A stretch of DNA of 64,000 nt from positions 16,014,001-16,078,000 of the forward strand of contig OY754469.1 in assembly GCA_963575645.1 (NCBI GenBank), in the 5' to 3' direction. The first letter of the stretch is position 1. Each line of letters opens with the position of its first letter. Source of the stretch: Xanthostigma xanthostigma (taxonomy: Eukaryota > Arthropoda > Insecta > Raphidioptera > Raphidiidae). The position numbers and the translations under genes were made by a program. The notes beneath the pieces are model-generated. The model was not told the DNA's origin. It was given only the letters and a program-made list of their open reading frames with translations, and did no database searches. This document shows positions 13,204 through 26,225 of this stretch, one piece after another.

Positions 13204-13660
13204 CCACATCACACGAGGCTGGATGTGCCGCTAGATTTCTTGCTTGATTTGACTACTAGTTTTCTAGAGCAGGTTTTCTTGATTGTTTTTATGTGCTCGC
13301 TTCACACGAAGCGTCTTTTCAAGCTTGTTTTGTGAATAGATCTGGTGCCCGCGTAGTGACAGTTGACATATAAACACAGAACAAAACGTGTCTGTTGTCT
13401 GACTCTGAACTCAGCTTATGACGCCATGTTAGTTTGTGGGCGTTTGTTCATTCGCCCATATGACAAGATACTGTTTCCTGATTGGTTCTTGCTCAGAGCA
13501 AGCAGAGGACCTAGCAAAAAAAATAGCCCCAGTTTTAATTTTAAAATCCATATTGTGAGCTAGCAGACGAGCCCGTAGTGACGTAATTTCCAGCCACGTA
13601 CCCTTGCTGCCGGCCAGCAGAAGTCCAAGCAGTGTTTCCAACCTCGTGTGCAACGACCTT
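13204..13660. mobile_element. TIR MITE, 'CACACGAGG' family, copy 1
   Basis: The ends are ACACGAGGCTGG (13211) and CCAACCTCGTGTG (about 13638). The interior shares blocks with 30001-30418: 'tgacaagatactgtttcctgattgg' type sequence, 'gcagacgagcc', 'gtgacgt' and 'agcagtgtttc'. Non-coding; superfamily unresolved. Confidence 0.7.
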
Positions 13661-13894
13661 TTGTTATAGATAGCCACTCTATTGCGCATGTTTTGTAAAT
13701 CACATGAATTCAAAAACCAAAAATCTGAAAATCATGGTAATATTTTAAGCAGCTTTATTATTTTTTATTGATCAGCGCTTTCTAAACTTTAAACCAGAAT
13801 AATGAATTTATTTTATTCACAACTAATTTTTGTTATCAATGAAAAGGCCACTTCTGATATCTCAATTATTTTTTAAATTGCTTTGATTGTAAAA

Positions 13895-14245
13895 ATAGTA
13901 TATTACATCACAAGGGCCGAAAGTTGATTCGCCTCGGGCTCATGACGCGCAGGGCCGAGATTTCAACTTTTAAGGCCCGTGTGGTGTATACGATTTTTCT
14001 TCATATCCGCTCGAAAGTACGTATTTTCGTCAGCAGGGACGAAATATTGACATTTACTCCCAGTGAGAACGGCGGGAGGAAAAAAGTTCTCATGCGTATT
14101 TATACTCGTAACTAGGATTACCGCTGTCATTTAATATAACAAATAACAGGGAGTAAATGTCAAACTTTCGTCCTTGCTATAAGGGACGAAAGTACGTACT
14201 TTCGATCGAGATATGAAGAAAAAATTTTATCGTCATTGAAAACAA
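13895..14245. mobile_element. MITE-like element related to 25079-25580
   Basis: It starts 'agtatattacatcacaagggccgaaag' in pieces also seen at 25084, and ends near 'cgatcgagatatgaag', matching 'cgatcaaggtatgaag' at 25552. Both contain a 'ggagtaaatgt' block and internal inverted pairs of ACTTTCG/CGAAAGT. Boundaries approximate. Confidence 0.55.
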
Positions 14246-16862
14246 TTCAAGTTGCATTTATTTTGAATCGCTGTGATGTAAATTTTTTGAAAACACTGCC
14301 TTAAATTTATAATCGAGCCGTGAAAAGACTTAATTATTTTTTTTCTCTGGTTATTAAAAACCTTACTTGTGCGTACAGTTGCGTTATCCAGTGTCTCTGT
14401 CTCGCTCGACTTTATTTCATCTCACGCCTAATGAGTGAGCGAGAACGCAACTACTATTACTGAACTTTTCAAACTTAATTCTAGCGTATAGTAAAACGCA
14501 ACCATTATTATAATACTGACACATGGATGAGTGAATAGCATAATATTGTTGTGCATTTGTTACTAACTAACAAAAAAAAAACAGCTGAAATGAGTGAAAA
14601 CATAAGAACGACGGACGATAGGTAGGTTCGTGGGTACGGCAAACGAATCGCGTTTATTTGTTGGGTTATATTTGATGCGCATTGTGTAACTTGTGCGCAG
14701 GCGTATAAAACCGCAACATACGTCGATTTATACGTCGCCTGGTTTGAAAACATTTGAATGTCGACGCGCCTAGTTACTGCATATTCAACAAATAGGCGTC
14801 ATATTTTTTATAGCGTCGATTTTTCATTTTGTCAGTAGTTTTTTGTTTGTTTTTTGCCTGTTTGGTTTTCAGTTCATTTTGTTTCAGAGTGATGGAAGAA
14901 TGTTTTTTTTTTATATATAATTTTGTTTTTGTGATATGAGTTGTGATTTTTTCAATAAGAAGTTCAAGCTCCAAGGGTGAAATGGTAATATTTTAAATAG
15001 TTATAATTATGCTGTAATATTAGTTTAATTTTTATAATTTTTAACTATATATTATACTCATGTGACTGAAATTATGTACATAACAGAAATGGCGGTTCTG
15101 TAAAGCTAGCTTTACACTTTCAAGAGTAGGGAAAAAATGAATTTATATATGAAATTGTAACTTTAACTTCCTAGAAACAGCTGTTGCCGTATCCGTATTC
15201 TATATAATTTCACTCAGATTCAAAATTTTAGATGATTATTATCCTATTTTAATGTTAATCGATTCATTGATCAATGAAAAAGTCGGGGTCAAAATTAGTA
15301 TAGATTGTAATTAAATGTTTGAATTATTATTATTTACACAAATTATAATTTGATCGTATTGAAATTAGATCGATTAACATTTAAAAGGTGTTATTTCTAA
15401 AACTAATAAATGTTTATTTAGGAATCAAGATTAATTGTTCTACAATATAATTATCTTAATTACATTATTGATTGGTCTAAAAGTGCTTTCAAAATTAATG
15501 GGTAAAAAAAATTACAGTTGTTTGTTGACTTTTTCTTCTTTCAAGTATAGTAATATTTTTTTAAAAATTTTATAAAAATTTTCAGATGTATTTTAAAAAA
15601 AAGTGTGGATCGTTTTATACGAAAAAAGCCATGGGTGGTATATTGATCAACATCACATGCATATTTTTTTATTTTACTTTTTTAATTAGCCGATGGATTA
15701 ATTTTTAAATATGAATTGTAAAATATTCTCAAATTTATCGTTTTTGCTATATTAAAAACTTGTTAGTTGAAATCAATCTAAGAGAAATATCACCAAAGAA
15801 CGAAATTAATTAATATTTTATTGAGAGTAGAGGTACAATTCCTGTATAGCAGCCAGTTGTTATAATGAACTGGAGGCCAGCGGAGTCTCATTTCCCCTCA
15901 GTGCAGCCAGGAAGGGCCTCAGGGTATAAGTTCAAACAGCTGACGTGAGACTGACAATAATTATTGTATATTGGGTATACAAAACAATATGCATTTCATC
16001 TTTGAGCATTGGATAGTGCGTTTATTTTTCTATAAGGTGCTGCAAAAATTTTTGTCAGAAATTAATCTGTCAACAAAAAATATTATCTCTACTGTCATAT
16101 TCGTTTGTTTGTATGGGTTAATCTTAGAAATTACTGATTGACTTTTGATAAAATAATGGATTTAATAAAAATTATAACAAGGAAGCGCTTCAAATGCACC
16201 CGTTCGACGCCTGACGGGGTATCTGGGATATCACAGACCTATGGGGAACCACTATATTATTTTCTTTATTTATTTTTGATCCATACGAACCAGGATATGT
16301 GTTTTAGAGAAAAAAACGTTAAAGTAGGAATGTAAATACGTTTGAAACTAAGGACCTTATTTTTTTTCAAATTTTTGATAACTTTATTTGCATATAACTT
16401 CTAAACACAGACGTTTGCTAATGAATGAGTATGTTTTTTTCTACAAGCATGGTAATTTTGAAAAAAAAACTTAGAAAGATTTCGATTTTTGTCAAAAAAC
16501 AAAAAAATCTCAGAAATCAATATGCTTAATACATTATAGAACAATTTAATAATAATAATATTTGCCTTTATTTCATGAGACACAAAATGTCTGTGTGAAA
16601 TAAGTCATAAAATTACACAGAAGTTATAAAATTCGACCATGAAACTACATAAATACATTTAAAATTATTGATACATTTAATCATTCTGTATGGACTCTTT
16701 TCAATGAGAAGTGTTTTTAGCGCCATTTTAAATTTTTGTGTCGGTATACTTCTATTAAATTTTGTGGTATGTTGTAAATTTTTGTTTAGACACTCTTATT
16801 TATAAAACTTTGTTTTGAAAATAGTTGTGTATTCTGATACTGTCTTTTACTATAGCTGTAGG
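14246..16862. other. AT-rich non-coding stretch
   Basis: I found no splice-bounded exon, RNA gene or element with clear ends. Nothing else to report. Confidence 0.4.
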
Positions 16863-17250
16863 AGGCCATTCATTAATTATGTAAGGACGATTTTGGCCAT
16901 TTTTGACCCCCCCTACCCCTATGTAAGGGCACATAAGATTTCTCGAACTCCCCCTCCCCCTTCTTACGTAAGGGTTATCTGGTTTTAGAAAAGGATCAAT
17001 TGCAATAAAAATATATAGGTACCTACAAATAGAATTTTACATTTAAAAAGAAAAAATAGATCTCATAGTTGTTTCTCCCAACACTTTTCTCTCAAATATC
17101 CCATCATTCTATGTTAGAAATCGCACATTTCGACTTAAAAAATATTACGTAATGACTTTGCCCCCTCCCCTGAGACAATCGCATGTAAAGATTTTGAGAA
17201 CCCCCCTCCCCCTCGGGACCCTTACGTAATTAATGAATGGTCCCTATAGG
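16863..17250. mobile_element. TIR MITE with GGCCATTCATTAATTA ends
   Basis: The left end GGCCATTCATTAATTATGTA and the right end, read in reverse as GGACCATTCATTAATTACGT, are near-perfect inverted repeats. Inside each end lies a C-rich stretch ('cccctcccc') oriented symmetrically. About 370 bp, non-coding. Confidence 0.75.
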
Positions 17251-17965
17251 TATTTTCAACAAAAGTGAACATTTCTGGGCGAGTCTTAACTAATAAAGCA
17301 GATTCAAAAGTATAGGATATAGAGGATAACGTTAAAATGCCATGATTTTTGAAGTATCTGATTTCAATGAACCCAATTAAACGTCCGAATCGCTTCATAA
17401 AAAGCGTTACATGCGTAAGTCAAAATGGGTGGCCCGTACCGACGAACATTTATAGACGTGGTTTTGCGTCAAAATCGGCACGATTTCGTTAAAGACCCGA
17501 TTGTTACAAGTTTTGGTTTTCTATATTTACCTTTGCTTAAAAAAATATCAAACTTAAGTTCTTTAAACAAATGACGCGCGACTACACCCGATCCAAACGT
17601 TGACGAGCTTGAAGACTTTGATCCTTTTACGTATCGATTTGCCATTAAATTGTAGCCCATGTTGGTAGTATAATATAGGAGAAGGTACCTGTATCGACGG
17701 ATACATACATACATACAGAGGGTATGTAGTTTTTACTTCAAACAACACAAATAGCTATATTTAGAAATATACAGTTTTTATATAACCTAAGTTCTCCATT
17801 CGACTCCAACGGCGACGACCCGTTCAATATGTTACCAATACTGACATTGGATATGGTAAAGAAGTAACAGGCATACCGTGCGCAATATAAATTGCACATA
17901 TTTCAGTCTAAAATATTCAGGAAAAAAGCGGGAAATACATTTTTAACTTTTGGTAAAAACTTTTT

Positions 17966-18306
17966 GAAGTGAAAACTTCTTTAGCGGCGTTGTACACTTT
18001 TTTTGTAATGTGTAAAAAATGTTAAACTCGCGTCAGATTGAAAATTCGTAAGACCTGATCGAAAATTCGTAAGACAAAATTCGTAAGACGAAAACTTTTG
18101 TACACTTTTTTTGTAATGGGTAAAAAATGTTAAACTCGCGTCAGATTGAAAATTCGTAAGACCAAATTCGTAAGACCTGATCGAAAATTCGTAAGACGAA
18201 AACTTTTGTACACTTTTTTTGTAATAGGTAAAAAATGTTAAACTCGCGTCAGGACACGTGACCTGATCGAAAATTCGTAAGACGTTAATATTCAAGTTTT
18301 CACTTC
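17966..18306. mobile_element. TIR element containing a 108-bp tandem array
   Basis: Inverted ends GAAGTGAAAACTT (17966) and AAGTTTTCACTTC (18293) flank about 2.7 tandem copies of a 108-bp unit. Units start TGTACACTTTTTTTGTAAT at 17991, 18099 and 18207, and each carries 'gttaaactcgcgtca' and several 'gaaaattcgtaagac' sub-repeats. Non-coding. Confidence 0.8.
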
Positions 18307-20171
18307 TGCCGGCACTCCCGGAATGCAACCCGTCTTTTTTTCGTTGAATTAGGGACAGTGTGTGATATACTAGCCAGCAGATAATACTAGGATGAGGAAT
18401 TGCGGTCAGAATAACACGTTGTTTGCAAGTGTACCTATTGCTTTAGCGACAGTGAGATATTAAAATGTATTCTACATTATTAATTAAATAGAAAAAAAAA
18501 CGTTTAATGGTTCTATTCTGTATGTGTTATAATTTATAACGCTGTGTATAATTTCTATTTCAATGTTGCCGTATGTAGGTAATGCCAAAATTGCCGGAAA
18601 GTGACAAAAATTTAACTTAAGAGAATAGTGCCATTACTTTATTTGCATTATTAAAACTTCATTTTATAGCAAACGTTTCGCACGATACAGTAATTTCCTC
18701 AAAGATCTTAAACTAAACTTATGTTTAATTTAACATCGTCGGTGTGTTACAAGGCTAATTATTTTGTTCTGCCCGTTCGTATCATAGATTATATTATATA
18801 TTTAATAGATTGCGGATACACTAGCGTCTCCTGTCCCTTTTAGAAGCCATTTTGAATGTGGAAAACTTCGTAAACAGCGCGCGAGATTCAAAAATATTAA
18901 TTATTCTATAATATGATTTTATTGAGAAAAACAACAAAACTCACAGTAAGCAGTGATATTTCGCTCCGAAACCTATTTTTATACTGAAACGTTTAAAAAA
19001 TTACAAATGTGAACATAAATATCCAGCGTTTTTTCAAAAATGAGTTAATACTATATACTTTATGAAGCTTCCACTTTATTTTCATGAGAATAAATATTTG
19101 AAAATTATTTATTTGTGAAAAAAGTGCAGTTCAAAACCAAAACACTGCGTATAACAAAATCGACAGTGGAATGAACAAATTTTTCACGATTTACCAATGT
19201 CATAGGTCATATGCATGTCTTTTTATAATATTTTTAATAGATTATTTATTCAACCATAATGCGGAAAAAATTTATAATCATTTAAAAATGTAATATTATC
19301 ATAAGAAAAAAATATGAAATTCCACATTCAAAACTAGACAGTGTAAAGTTAAACAATCGGGCATATTGTTATCGGGCTTATGCGACGTCATGATATACGA
19401 TGCTTGTCAACCTTGATGCCAAATTGACAATGTTAAATGTTCTAAGCTTTTATATTATATTTCTGCTCAGTTTTGTAATTTTTGAAACGTTTCAATATAA
19501 AAATAGGTTTTGGAGCGAACTATCACTGTTTACTACGAGTTTTATTGTTTTTCCCATTAACATCATATTATATAATATTTAATCTTTTTGAATCTCGCGC
19601 GCTTTTTACGGTGTATTCCACATTCAAAATGGTTTCTAATTAGAACCATTCCGCACACTGCTCAAGGATAGGCATCCGCTATCTATTAATATAGAAGTAT
19701 ATCTATGGTGAATATAATGAAGATTTTGATAACGTTTTTATTAATTTCGATTTGTCAAATAGCGTAAATAAGTAGAGTTTAGTTTATTAGAATTAGTTTC
19801 TGACCTCTGCGATGCGATCCACTTTCCCTTATAGGGGCAGGTGCTGCAATATAAGGTATAGTTGGGCGATTTGATAGGCTGCACGATTCCAGCTAGAGAT
19901 AATGTTATTATATGGTGCCAACCCACCTTTATGTACTCTGCGTACTTTAATTACTGCAGGTATTTTTTATTAGACAGCGGTTTTGTGAATCGACGAACAG
20001 TTGGTCCAACAGCTGAAAATTTATAACGGAAAAATGTATAATCCTTTCATATATTTATTATTGTATAATTTTTTTTAAGTCACAATTTATACAAGAGACA
20101 CGAATAATTATTTTTGTTTCACAGACCGTCTCATACTGAAAATGTAAAAAATAGTAGTTTACGCATCTAGT
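18307..20171. other. Non-coding stretch
   Basis: 18830-18860 and 19600-19640 share inverted 'ttttgaatgtggaa' / 'ttccacattcaaaa' motifs, which suggests a degraded TIR element of about 0.8 kb. I see no gene. Confidence 0.35.
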
Positions 20172-20331
20172 TTGTAATGCAGAGCCGTCTTTAGGTGTGG
20201 ACCGACCGGGCCCGGCCCCAGGGGTCCCTTAACATTCAAGATCTCGAAAATATGCTAAATTAAATGTGGAAATAAATAATTGTAACAAATAATAAACAAT
20301 AAAAAAATATGTTTGATAAATTTTATTAAAG

Positions 20332-20975
20332 CTAAGGGAGCGTCTATAAACGACCTAGCTCGGGCAAGAGGGGGGGGGGTGATCAGTTCAAAAGCTACGC
20401 TGAGCTACGTAAAGGAGGTGGCAAGAGTGAAGCTACGTAATTTTCTTCATGTGTTTTATTTGGCACAATAAAAATAATTTGCAGAATACTTAAGTTGAAT
20501 ATCTAATCTATACTAATATATAAAGCTGAAGAGTTTGTTTGGTTGAACGCGCTAATCTCAGGGACTACTGTTTCAAATTGAAAAATTATTTTTGTGTTGA
20601 ATAGTCCATTTATCGAGGAAGGCTATAGGCTATATAATATCACGCTACGACCAATAGGAGCGGAGCATCAATGAAAAAACTTTTGAACGGTAACTCCGAT
20701 CATCATGAAATTTGAACACAACATTCATCTCGGTAAACGAAGATGAACGTGCGTACCATGAGTACGCACGTTCATCTCCCTCCCATTCGTTCTTTTGCAC
20801 CCGGGTGGGACCGCTATTAATATATATAAAAAAACAATGTTTTATAATAAATAAGGCTAATAAAAAAAAACTCCGTTCCATGGGGTGGAGGGGCATAGGA
20901 AAGTCAACGTTAGGCTACATGGAGGGAGGAAGGGGTTCCAGAAGGGCTGTCGTAGTTTATAGACAATTCCTAAGT
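20332..20975. mobile_element. TIR MITE nested in the hAT element
   Basis: The left end CTAAGGGAGCGTCTATAAAC and the right end, read in reverse CTTAGGAATTGTCTATAAAC, form imperfect inverted repeats. The element lies wholly inside the hAT copy and contains the Helitron at 20507. Confidence 0.55.
20507..20817 (+). mobile_element. Non-autonomous Helitron, family A
   Basis: It starts with TCTATACTAATATATAAA directly after an A, and ends near CCGCTAT before a T. The 3' hairpin is damaged: the bases forming its second arm (GAAACCGGGC) are missing. An inner palindrome GTGCGTACCATGAGTACGCAC occurs at about 20750. Confidence 0.75.
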
Positions 20976-21245
20976 ATAAAAACAATTTGAAATATTTTTA
21001 ATGACTATTTAAAAGATTAATGAACATTGATCTTCTATTGACCCATTACGAATTCCTTGAGGAGGCCTCCAAGCTTTTTTGGCCCAGGTCCTCGCAGGTT
21101 CAAAAGACGGCCCTGTTGTAATGCATTATTTTATGACGAGCTATGACATTGCGTTAATAACGTTTCATTAGCATGAAGGCAAACTTACAATATTACAGAA
21201 ACCTCAATTAATTCTATATGTTTTCGACTGCAAACTAGCAGTGAC

Positions 21246-21605
21246 AATATATTCTAGAGCTGTAACAAACCGTATGTATTCGTTACTGAGTAACGGGTAC
21301 ATCGTCTGACTCGAAGTAACGAATCGTTACTTACAAATTCAATTCGTTACTCGCATTTGTCGTATACATGTCAGAACGACTCGTTTGATGCGGTGATACG
21401 TTATACGAACGAAGTCATACCGTATTACGTATGCAACGCGCCTCGATGCGATGGTACATGCTTGTTGCTGTTAGTACACGATTGTATGACGTATGAAAAG
21501 TAACGAGTAACATTACGATACGAAAGTAACGGGTACTGGTTCTTTAAGTAACGAATACATACGGGTACAAAATTTCTAGTTACTTTTACAGCTCTAATAT
21601 ATTCT
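21246..21605. mobile_element. hAT-like MITE with flanking direct repeat
   Basis: The element (21256-21595) has ends AGAGCTGTAA and TTACAGCTCT. The flanks AATATATTCT at 21246-21255 and 21596-21605 are identical. The interior is dense in GTAACGA/TCGTTAC motifs, which form many local hairpins. Non-coding, 340 bp. Confidence 0.85.
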
Positions 21606-22193
21606 CGAAAAAATTATAATTATCCATATAACCAGTTCAGTCTTAGATTCAATAAGTACCTACTCACTAATATTCTGTCCGGTGTCACAAGCGAGTGGTC
21701 AATTGTCATTTGTCGGTTACATTTTAGTGCCTGCTATCATTGCAGGCAATCATCATTGTTGTTACAATGCTCACAACCGGATATCGTGTAGTGAATGGTT
21801 GGTACATAGGAACTGCAGTGTGTTGGCACTACCTGAGTACCGGGTGTTGACACAGATCACGAAACATAAATGATAATAATTAATTACGCAGTTATACGTG
21901 CTCTCAAAATGTACCACTTCCGCAAAGAATTTTTATTTCATTCAAAAAAAAAGTCGGAAAAAACTCGACTGGCAGAGAGACTTGTTTTGGTTGGGGTATA
22001 TAAATGGATTCTAGTCAATATTCTGTTTTGACTGTCTCACCTTAAGCCACTGAACCAAAATAAGTATATTTTTTACTTTTTTAATCCATCTACTCAATTT
22101 AGATGGTTTAGAACAAGTTGAAAATTGAGGCAGATAATTTGCTATTCAGAATGCATTTTTTTTATAAAATATACATAGGTAATTTATATTTTA

Positions 22194-22548
22194 CTAGCAG
22201 TCCCGCCCGGTTTCACCCGGATGCAAAAGAACGAATGAAGGGGGGGAGGGATGTGAGTACGCACGTTCATCTTAGTTTACCGAGATGAATATTGTGTTCA
22301 AATTTCATGATGATCGGAGTTACTGTTCAAAAGTTTTTTGTCGGACGGACAAATTTTGAGTTACATTCTCCATTGATGCTCCGCTACTATTGATCGTAAC
22401 GTGATATTATATAGCCTATAGCCTTCCTCGATAAATGGACTATCCTACACAAAAATATTTTTTCAATTCGAACCAGTAATTTCTGAAATTAGCGCGTTCA
22501 ACTAAACAAACAAACAAACTCTTCAGCTTTATACATATATTAGTATAT
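22194..22548 (-). mobile_element. Non-autonomous Helitron, family A
   Basis: The minus-strand copy ends in a CCGGGTGAAACCGGG hairpin, then CGGGACTGCTAG. The 5' end reads TATACTAATATATGTATAAA. It is very similar to the copy at 5493. Confidence 0.8.
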
Positions 22549-22550
22549 AA

Positions 22551-22827
22551 GGGGCGGGCAAATCTTTTGACCGCGGGCCGGATGGCTGACAAAAATTTGA
22601 CCGCGGGCCAAAAATTTGCAGAAAAAAAGATCCTCACATTATATTATTACCGCATTCGGAGAGCAAAAAAAAAAGGTCCTCACATTCTATTTCCGCTAGA
22701 GAGCAAAAAAAAAAAAGGTCCCCGCATTCTACTACTTTTCTAAAATTTTCTAAAATGTTTCGCGGGCCGGATAAAATTGCGCTGCGGGACGGATCCGGCC
22801 CGCGGGCCGCCATTTGCCCAGGCGTGG
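22551..22827. mobile_element. hAT-like MITE rich in GCGGGCC motifs
   Basis: The ends 'gggcgggcaaat' and, inverted, 'gcctgggcaaat' match each other. The inner ends carry GACCGCGGGCC and GGCCCGCGGGCC, a familiar feature of insect hAT (Charlie-like) termini. Three near-repeats of 'gagcaaaaaaaaaaggtcc' lie in the middle. It abuts the Helitron. Confidence 0.55.
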
Positions 22828-24348
22828 TATAGATAGAAGATAGGTACAAAAAAATGTAAATAGAAAAAAGTGACGAAAACTGAAAATTCGCTTAAAACTG
22901 TTCAATTGCAGACTAGTGTATACAAACCGGAATTGATTCTTAACCGATTTTTCTGTTTGTTTTGCAACATTTTTCTTGCGCGGAGTCCACTAATAAATAG
23001 GATTTTTTATAAAAAAGTCAGTGTCACACTCGCTCAACACAATATATGAAAACAGTTTTTTCATACATTTTTCCATTCCATTTATAATTAACAGCAATCA
23101 CGCAATGATTTTGTTAAACCGTAATAATAGAACACCGAATTCATAGAATATGATAAAATCAAGTTAAAACAGTAATTTATAATATTTATTTTCTCACACC
23201 AACTCACAACCACTGTTTAATTATTGACGTTTTCGAAATGAAACCGTTCGATGGATTGCCTAGTCGTCTGTTTTACCATCCTAAGCCACATGTGGGGAAC
23301 GGTACTAGTTTAGGTCAAAATTCACTTTGCAAAATTTTACAATATTTTTTTCGTTTTGTGGTTCCCCGAATCCAAAACTTATTTTTGGAAGAACCCTCCA
23401 GTGTCTCTGTTTGTCTGTGAGCACGATTCAGATCAAACGGATGAACGGATTGAAACCAAATTTTGGGAGGATGTTTAATACGCCCTATTGTTTTTGGGAA
23501 AAATCGGCGCATGCGCCGAATAGATTTATGCTATAACGATGTTTTTTTAGATAATAATGGTATACTTTTCATAACGGCTTATTATTCTATTTATTTTTCA
23601 AGAAAGTTTCGTTAAAAATTTTTTTCCTAAACTTTAGAAAATATTTTGAAAATAAAAAAAAATCAGCCGCTCTTTTTTTTATGGATCTGTCAGAAATAAA
23701 CCAGTTCGGCATGCTTTGATTAATTTTTACATAACGTGAACATATTATGTAGGTAACCATGGCCACGAATAGCAAATATCATATTGAATACTAGCCATTA
23801 CCCGCGTCACCTCATGCTATATCAGAAGTTTTATTTTCTTTATTACCTGTACTCTATCAAATGTCAATATGTTTTTTTAAGTTAGGATGGTCCCGTCGCT
23901 CAATTGGCTGGAGTTTTTCTTCTATTCTGGAACTTGACTGACAAAGACAACCTTATTAGAGTGGTGTGTCATCAATTAAACGTAATTTATTCCTAACATC
24001 TAGCAGCCACTATCGAAACTACATATCGTATTATTATTTCAGTCGATGGGTGTTAAATGTTGCAGGAATGATTTTCGCGTGACTTTACTCGAGTTAATGT
24101 CGATTTTATCATCAATTTATCGTCGCCCGATCGCAGCCGGACAAAACCTACTCCCTTATACACTTCCGAATAGATAATTTATACCAAGTTTAATCAGAAT
24201 CATGGTCGAGCTGTTCTCGAATGATTTTTGCACAGATAGACAAATTCTGGAAGGACCTTATAGCTGTTATAGGTATAAAATAGACACCAAAAAAAATTCA
24301 AGAAAACGAAATTACACACATAGGTTCTGTGGCAATTTTATATAAATA

Positions 24349-24640
24349 CTAGCTGTTACCCCCGACTTCGTCCGGGTGGAATTTAACAAAAAATGTTTGT
24401 TCAGCTCTCAGAGTTTACGAAAAAACTTCCCTATTTTTTATAGTCTAAATTACTCCTTCTAACATCTGCTATCTGCCAGTGAGTCTCGTCAAGATCGGTC
24501 CAGTCGGTTCGAAGATTACCCGGAACAAACAGACAGACAAAAATTTTGAAAATTGTTTTTTTTTTTATAAGTGCCGTATATACTTTCATATGCACTTATT
24601 AAAAAACCTTTAGTGTGAGGCACTTCATTATTTGTATAGA
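24349..24640 (-). mobile_element. Helitron-like element inside the foldback
   Basis: The minus-strand copy runs from TCTATACAAATAATG to a GC-rich end with CGGGGGTAACAGCTAG. It includes 'aagatcggtccagtcggttc' on the plus strand, a phrase common in such elements. Non-coding. Confidence 0.55.
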
Positions 24641-25078
24641 TTATAGTATTGCTGCGTTCAAAATTTGGTATGGACAGTAAATTAATTAATTTGTAAAATT
24701 AAAAAGAAAATAAAAAAGGTGTTATTATAGTTCGCAGTAATGCTATGAACTTAAAATGGCGGTCAGACTCATATTAGTTTTTTCTTTTGTGGAATTTCAT
24801 CGAATATGTAATTCGGACCTGTTATTATTCTCACGGCTGCTTGTCGAATAACGAATCTGCTGTATATGTTTCAAACCCGGGTGTTCTATCTTCAACAACA
24901 ATCGTGTTTGCATGACGTCATGAAGTCACGCCATCCATGTTATATATAGTTCAGTGCATACTATATTATGTGTGTGTAGTACCTATCCAGTGTACTTTGT
25001 ATAACGAGCGTTTTGTAATTTGATAATTATTTATGGTTTTGTTTTTGGTGGCCAAATTGAAGGACTTTTAAAAAGTTG

Positions 25079-25580
25079 TGTAATAGTATATTACACCACA
25101 AGGGTCGAAAGTATGATATTTTTGTCCTGCGCGCCATGATGCCTGAGGCGAATTCCCTCGGCTTCGCCTCAGGCATCATGGCGCAAAGGGCAAGGTACCA
25201 CACTTTCGGCCAGTGTGGTGTATACTATTTATTCTTCATACCTTGGTCGTATATGCACGCTTATTGAAAACACGGATAAATTCCAAACAAGCAGCTTTGA
25301 GGTTATTCGTGAAAACACGGATAAATTCCAAACAAGCAGCTTTTAGGTTATTCGTAAAAACACGAATGTTCGCGACTATTAGCTAAAATGTAATAGGGTT
25401 GCTATGGAAACGACATTTAAACAACAATTGATTGGTTATTTTTGCTTTACTACCGCCCGAACGGACGAACTTCCGCATTGGTGCGTGTAAACCCACCAAG
25501 GAGTAAATGTTAAACTTTATGCCTTACAATTGATGCGGAAAGTATGCACTTTCGATCAAGGTATGAAAAAAAATTCCAGC
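25079..25580. mobile_element. MITE-like element related to 13895-14245
   Basis: It contains a long GC-rich palindrome (about 25137-25192) made of GCCATGATGCCTGAGGCGA and its complement around CCCTCGGCTT. A 45-bp direct duplication 'gaaaacacggataaattcc' follows at 25266 and 25310. The outer motifs match 13895-14245. Confidence 0.55.
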
Positions 25581-26225
25581 CAATTGGGCGCGGGACCATT
25601 CCAACTTCAAAAATGTTGACATTTGATTATAATAAAGAAAATAAAATTTCTGATATCGCGTGAGGTGACGCGGGTAATGGCTAGTATTCAATATAATATT
25701 AACTATTCGTTGCCATGGTTACCTACATAGTATGTTCCACGTCATGTAAAAATTAATCAAAGCATGCGTAACTAGTTTATTTTTGACAGATCCATAAAAC
25801 AAAAGAGCGGATGATTTTTTTTATTTTCAAAATATTTCCGAAACTAAAGTTTTGAAAAAATAATTTTTAACAAAACTTTCTTGAAAAAATAAATAGAATA
25901 ATAAGCCGTTATGAAAAGTATTCCATTATTATATAAAAAATACCGTTTTAGCATATATCTCTTCTGCGCATGAGCCGATTTTCCCCAAAAACAATAGGGC
26001 TCTTCATATTTGCATACCAAACATCCTCCCAAAATTTAGTTTCAATCCGCTCATCCGTTTGACCTGTATCGTGTTCACAGACTAACAGACGCACAGAGTT
26101 TTTCCAAAAATATGTTTTTTGGATTCGGGGGACCTCAAAACGGAAAGATATTGTAAAATTTTTGAAAAGTGATTTTCGATCTAAACTAGTACCATTCCCC
26201 ACTTGTAAGTTGGAATGGTAAAATT

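Larger units (their letters stand above)
20172..21123. mobile_element. hAT-type element with perfect 8-bp target duplication
   Basis: The element (20180-21115) has ends CAGAGCCGTCTTTAG and, inverted, CAGGGCCGTCTTTTG. It is flanked by TTGTAATG at 20172-20179 and 21116-21123. An 8-bp duplication with CAG-starting ends is the hAT signature. It has no transposase ORF. Two other elements are nested inside it. Confidence 0.9.
23271..26225. mobile_element. Large foldback element with arms of about 650 bp
   Basis: Arm 23271-23921 is homologous in reverse complement to 25571-26225. Outer ends are 'ttttaccat' and 'atggtaaaa'. Conserved blocks include 'gtggggaa', 'gatcaaacggatgaacgga', 'aataagccgttatgaaaag' complement, 'ggtaaccatgg' and 'attacccgcgtcacctca'. 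The interior of about 1.65 kb has no ORF; it holds a Helitron-like copy and a MITE. No target duplication is evident. Confidence 0.8.

Noticed and set aside
17981-18328. 115-codon minus-strand ORF with internal peptide repeats
   Set aside because: The repeats come from the 108-bp tandem DNA array inside a MITE, not from protein selection.
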